Below are positions 4,747 through 5,519 of a DNA stretch of 5,519 nucleotides, piece after piece. The stretch spans positions 1 to 5,519 of the forward strand of contig QKAI01000399.1 of the NCBI GenBank assembly GCA_003246505.1, in the 5' to 3' direction. The notes beneath the pieces are model-generated. The model saw nothing but the letters and a program-made list of their open reading frames with translations, was not told the origin of the DNA and made no database searches. Position 1 is the stretch's first letter. Each line of letters begins with the position of its first letter. The position numbers were made by a program, and so were the translations under genes. The DNA is from Spirochaetaceae bacterium (GTDB lineage Bacteria; Spirochaetota; Spirochaetia; DSM-2461).

Positions 4747-5519
4747 TCAATCCACACGCCCCAGCTCCGGTCTGCCGCAGTCAGAGACCCCATTCCGGAG
4801 CAGATCCAGACCATGGGGCAGACTCCCCGCTACATATTCGAAACACTCCCTGCTGGCCTTCTCGCTGCCGGGAAGATTGATAATCAGAGTCCCCTTGCGT
4901 ATAACGCTCACCCCCCTCATCAGCAGAGCCGAAGGGGTCAGGGTCAGGGAATAGGCCCGGATGGCTTCCGCTATGCCCGGGGCCTGGCGGGTGGCCACCT
5001 CCAGGGTAGCCTCGGGGGTGATATCCCGGGGAGAAAATCCGGTCCCCCCCGTGGTCAGGATCAGATCCAGCTGGCGCTGGTCGGCCAGGCGTATGAGCTG
5101 GGCCTTCAGCTTCTCCCCCTCATCGGGTATCAGAACCGTCTCGGCTACTTCGTAGCCCCTTTTGAGGAGAAGCTCAGCCAGGCCGGGACCGCTTGTGTCT
5201 TCGCTCTCCCCCCGGCTGCACCGGTCGGACAGGGTAATGACCGCCGCCTGATAGGGTCTCCTCCCCGTCCTCTCTTCCAGGACCATTTCGTCGCCCACCC
5301 TTACGGTCCCCGGTTCGAGAACCCGGGCGAATACCCCCTCCCGGGGCATGATGCAATCCCCCATTTTATGGTAAATGGCGCAGTGGCTATGGCATTCCTT
5401 TCCTATCTGGGTCATTTCCAGAAGCACTTCGCCGCAGCGGAGCAGGGTCCCCACGGGGAGTGATCGGAAATCAAACCCCTCCACCACAAGATTCTCCCCG
5501 AAACTACCGGAATCCACCC
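4747..5519 (-). CDS. MOSC domain - MogA/MoaB molybdopterin adenylyltransferase fusion, N-terminus outside the window
   Basis: Bifunctional molybdenum cofactor protein; 256 codons are visible and the frame stays open at the window edge. Residues 1-82 of the visible part are the C-terminal half of a MOSC domain: GSFGENLVVEG, LPVGTLLRCGEVLLEMTQIGKEC, then CAIYHKMGDCIMPREGVFARVL with the conserved cysteines C42 and C46. About 60 residues are probably missing. From about residue 88 a MogA/MoaB fold follows: AAVITLSDRCSRGESEDTSG, then LTTGGTGFSPRDITPEAT (154-171), a PSAL segment and the end block LIINLPGS. D132 (in LIPDEGEK) and D165 (in PRDITPE) match the two catalytic aspartates of E. coli MogA (D49, D82) with identical spacing. 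The MogA part activates molybdopterin by adenylylation before molybdate insertion; MOSC domains are linked to sulfur handling for molybdenum cofactor. A GTG at 5517 is in frame but lies mid-domain, so it is not the start. It is co-oriented with the dpaL operon and separated from it by 126 bp with its own promoter. Confidence 0.93.
   Translation of the reverse strand, partial: VDSGSFGENLVVEGFDFRSLPVGTLLRCGEVLLEMTQIGKECHSHCAIYHKMGDCIMPREGVFARVLEPGTVRVGDEMVLEERTGRRPYQAAVITLSDRCSRGESEDTSGPGLAELLLKRGYEVAETVLIPDEGEKLKAQLIRLADQRQLDLILTTGGTGFSPRDITPEATLEVATRQAPGIAEAIRAYSLTLTPSALLMRGVSVIRKGTLIINLPGSEKASRECFEYVAGSLPHGLDLLRNGVSDCGRPELGRVD

Overview
All five genes in this window lie on the minus strand, so they read from right to left. 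The coding sequence is GC-rich, with many GGG, CCC and CGG codons and long G/C runs. The one real intergenic gap (4621-4746) is strikingly AT-rich. The gene set matches the ygeX-ygeY-hyuA type cluster found in anaerobes and facultative anaerobes. That cluster was first linked by phylogenetic profiling to selenium-dependent molybdenum hydroxylases, and later to anaerobic purine and uric acid breakdown in gut bacteria. The host is therefore probably an anaerobic bacterium; a spirochaete, a Firmicute or a similar lineage would fit. Nothing here fixes the taxon.

Layout in the direction of transcription. (1) 5519-4747 is the 3' part of a gene for a MOSC domain fused to a MogA/MoaB-type molybdopterin adenylyltransferase; its N-terminus lies outside the window. 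(2) 4746-4621 is an AT-rich intergenic region. It holds a good sigma70-type promoter (TTGACT, 17 bp, TTTAAT), a perfect 15-bp palindrome over the -10 box and further inverted repeats around the -35 box. (3) 4620-3361 encodes 2,3-diaminopropionate ammonia-lyase (dpaL/ygeX). (4) 3357-2179 encodes a YgeY-type M20 metallohydrolase. (5) 2159-546 encodes an N-acyl-D-amino-acid deacylase family amidohydrolase. (6) 549-1 is the N-terminal third or so of a dihydropyrimidinase/D-hydantoinase-like protein, which runs out of the window.

Genes 3 to 6 are packed with gaps of 3 nt and 19 nt and a 4-nt ATGA overlap, so they look like one operon driven from the promoter near 4680. The inferred scheme is as follows. 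Two amidohydrolases open or deacylate cyclic-ureide or N-acyl/N-carbamoyl amino acid intermediates. YgeY hydrolyses another amide bond. DpaL then splits 2,3-diaminopropionate into pyruvate and two ammonia, giving carbon and nitrogen. The MOSC-MogA protein would help supply molybdenum cofactor to a molybdenum hydroxylase expected nearby but not present in this window.

The main points of interest are the D-aminoacylase-like gene inserted between ygeY and the hydantoinase, the compact palindromic control region, an 18-nt perfect hairpin that contains the ygeY stop codon, and a run of nine G in the D-aminoacylase gene. No RNA genes, mobile elements, CRISPR arrays or gene-free stretches over 300 bases were seen.
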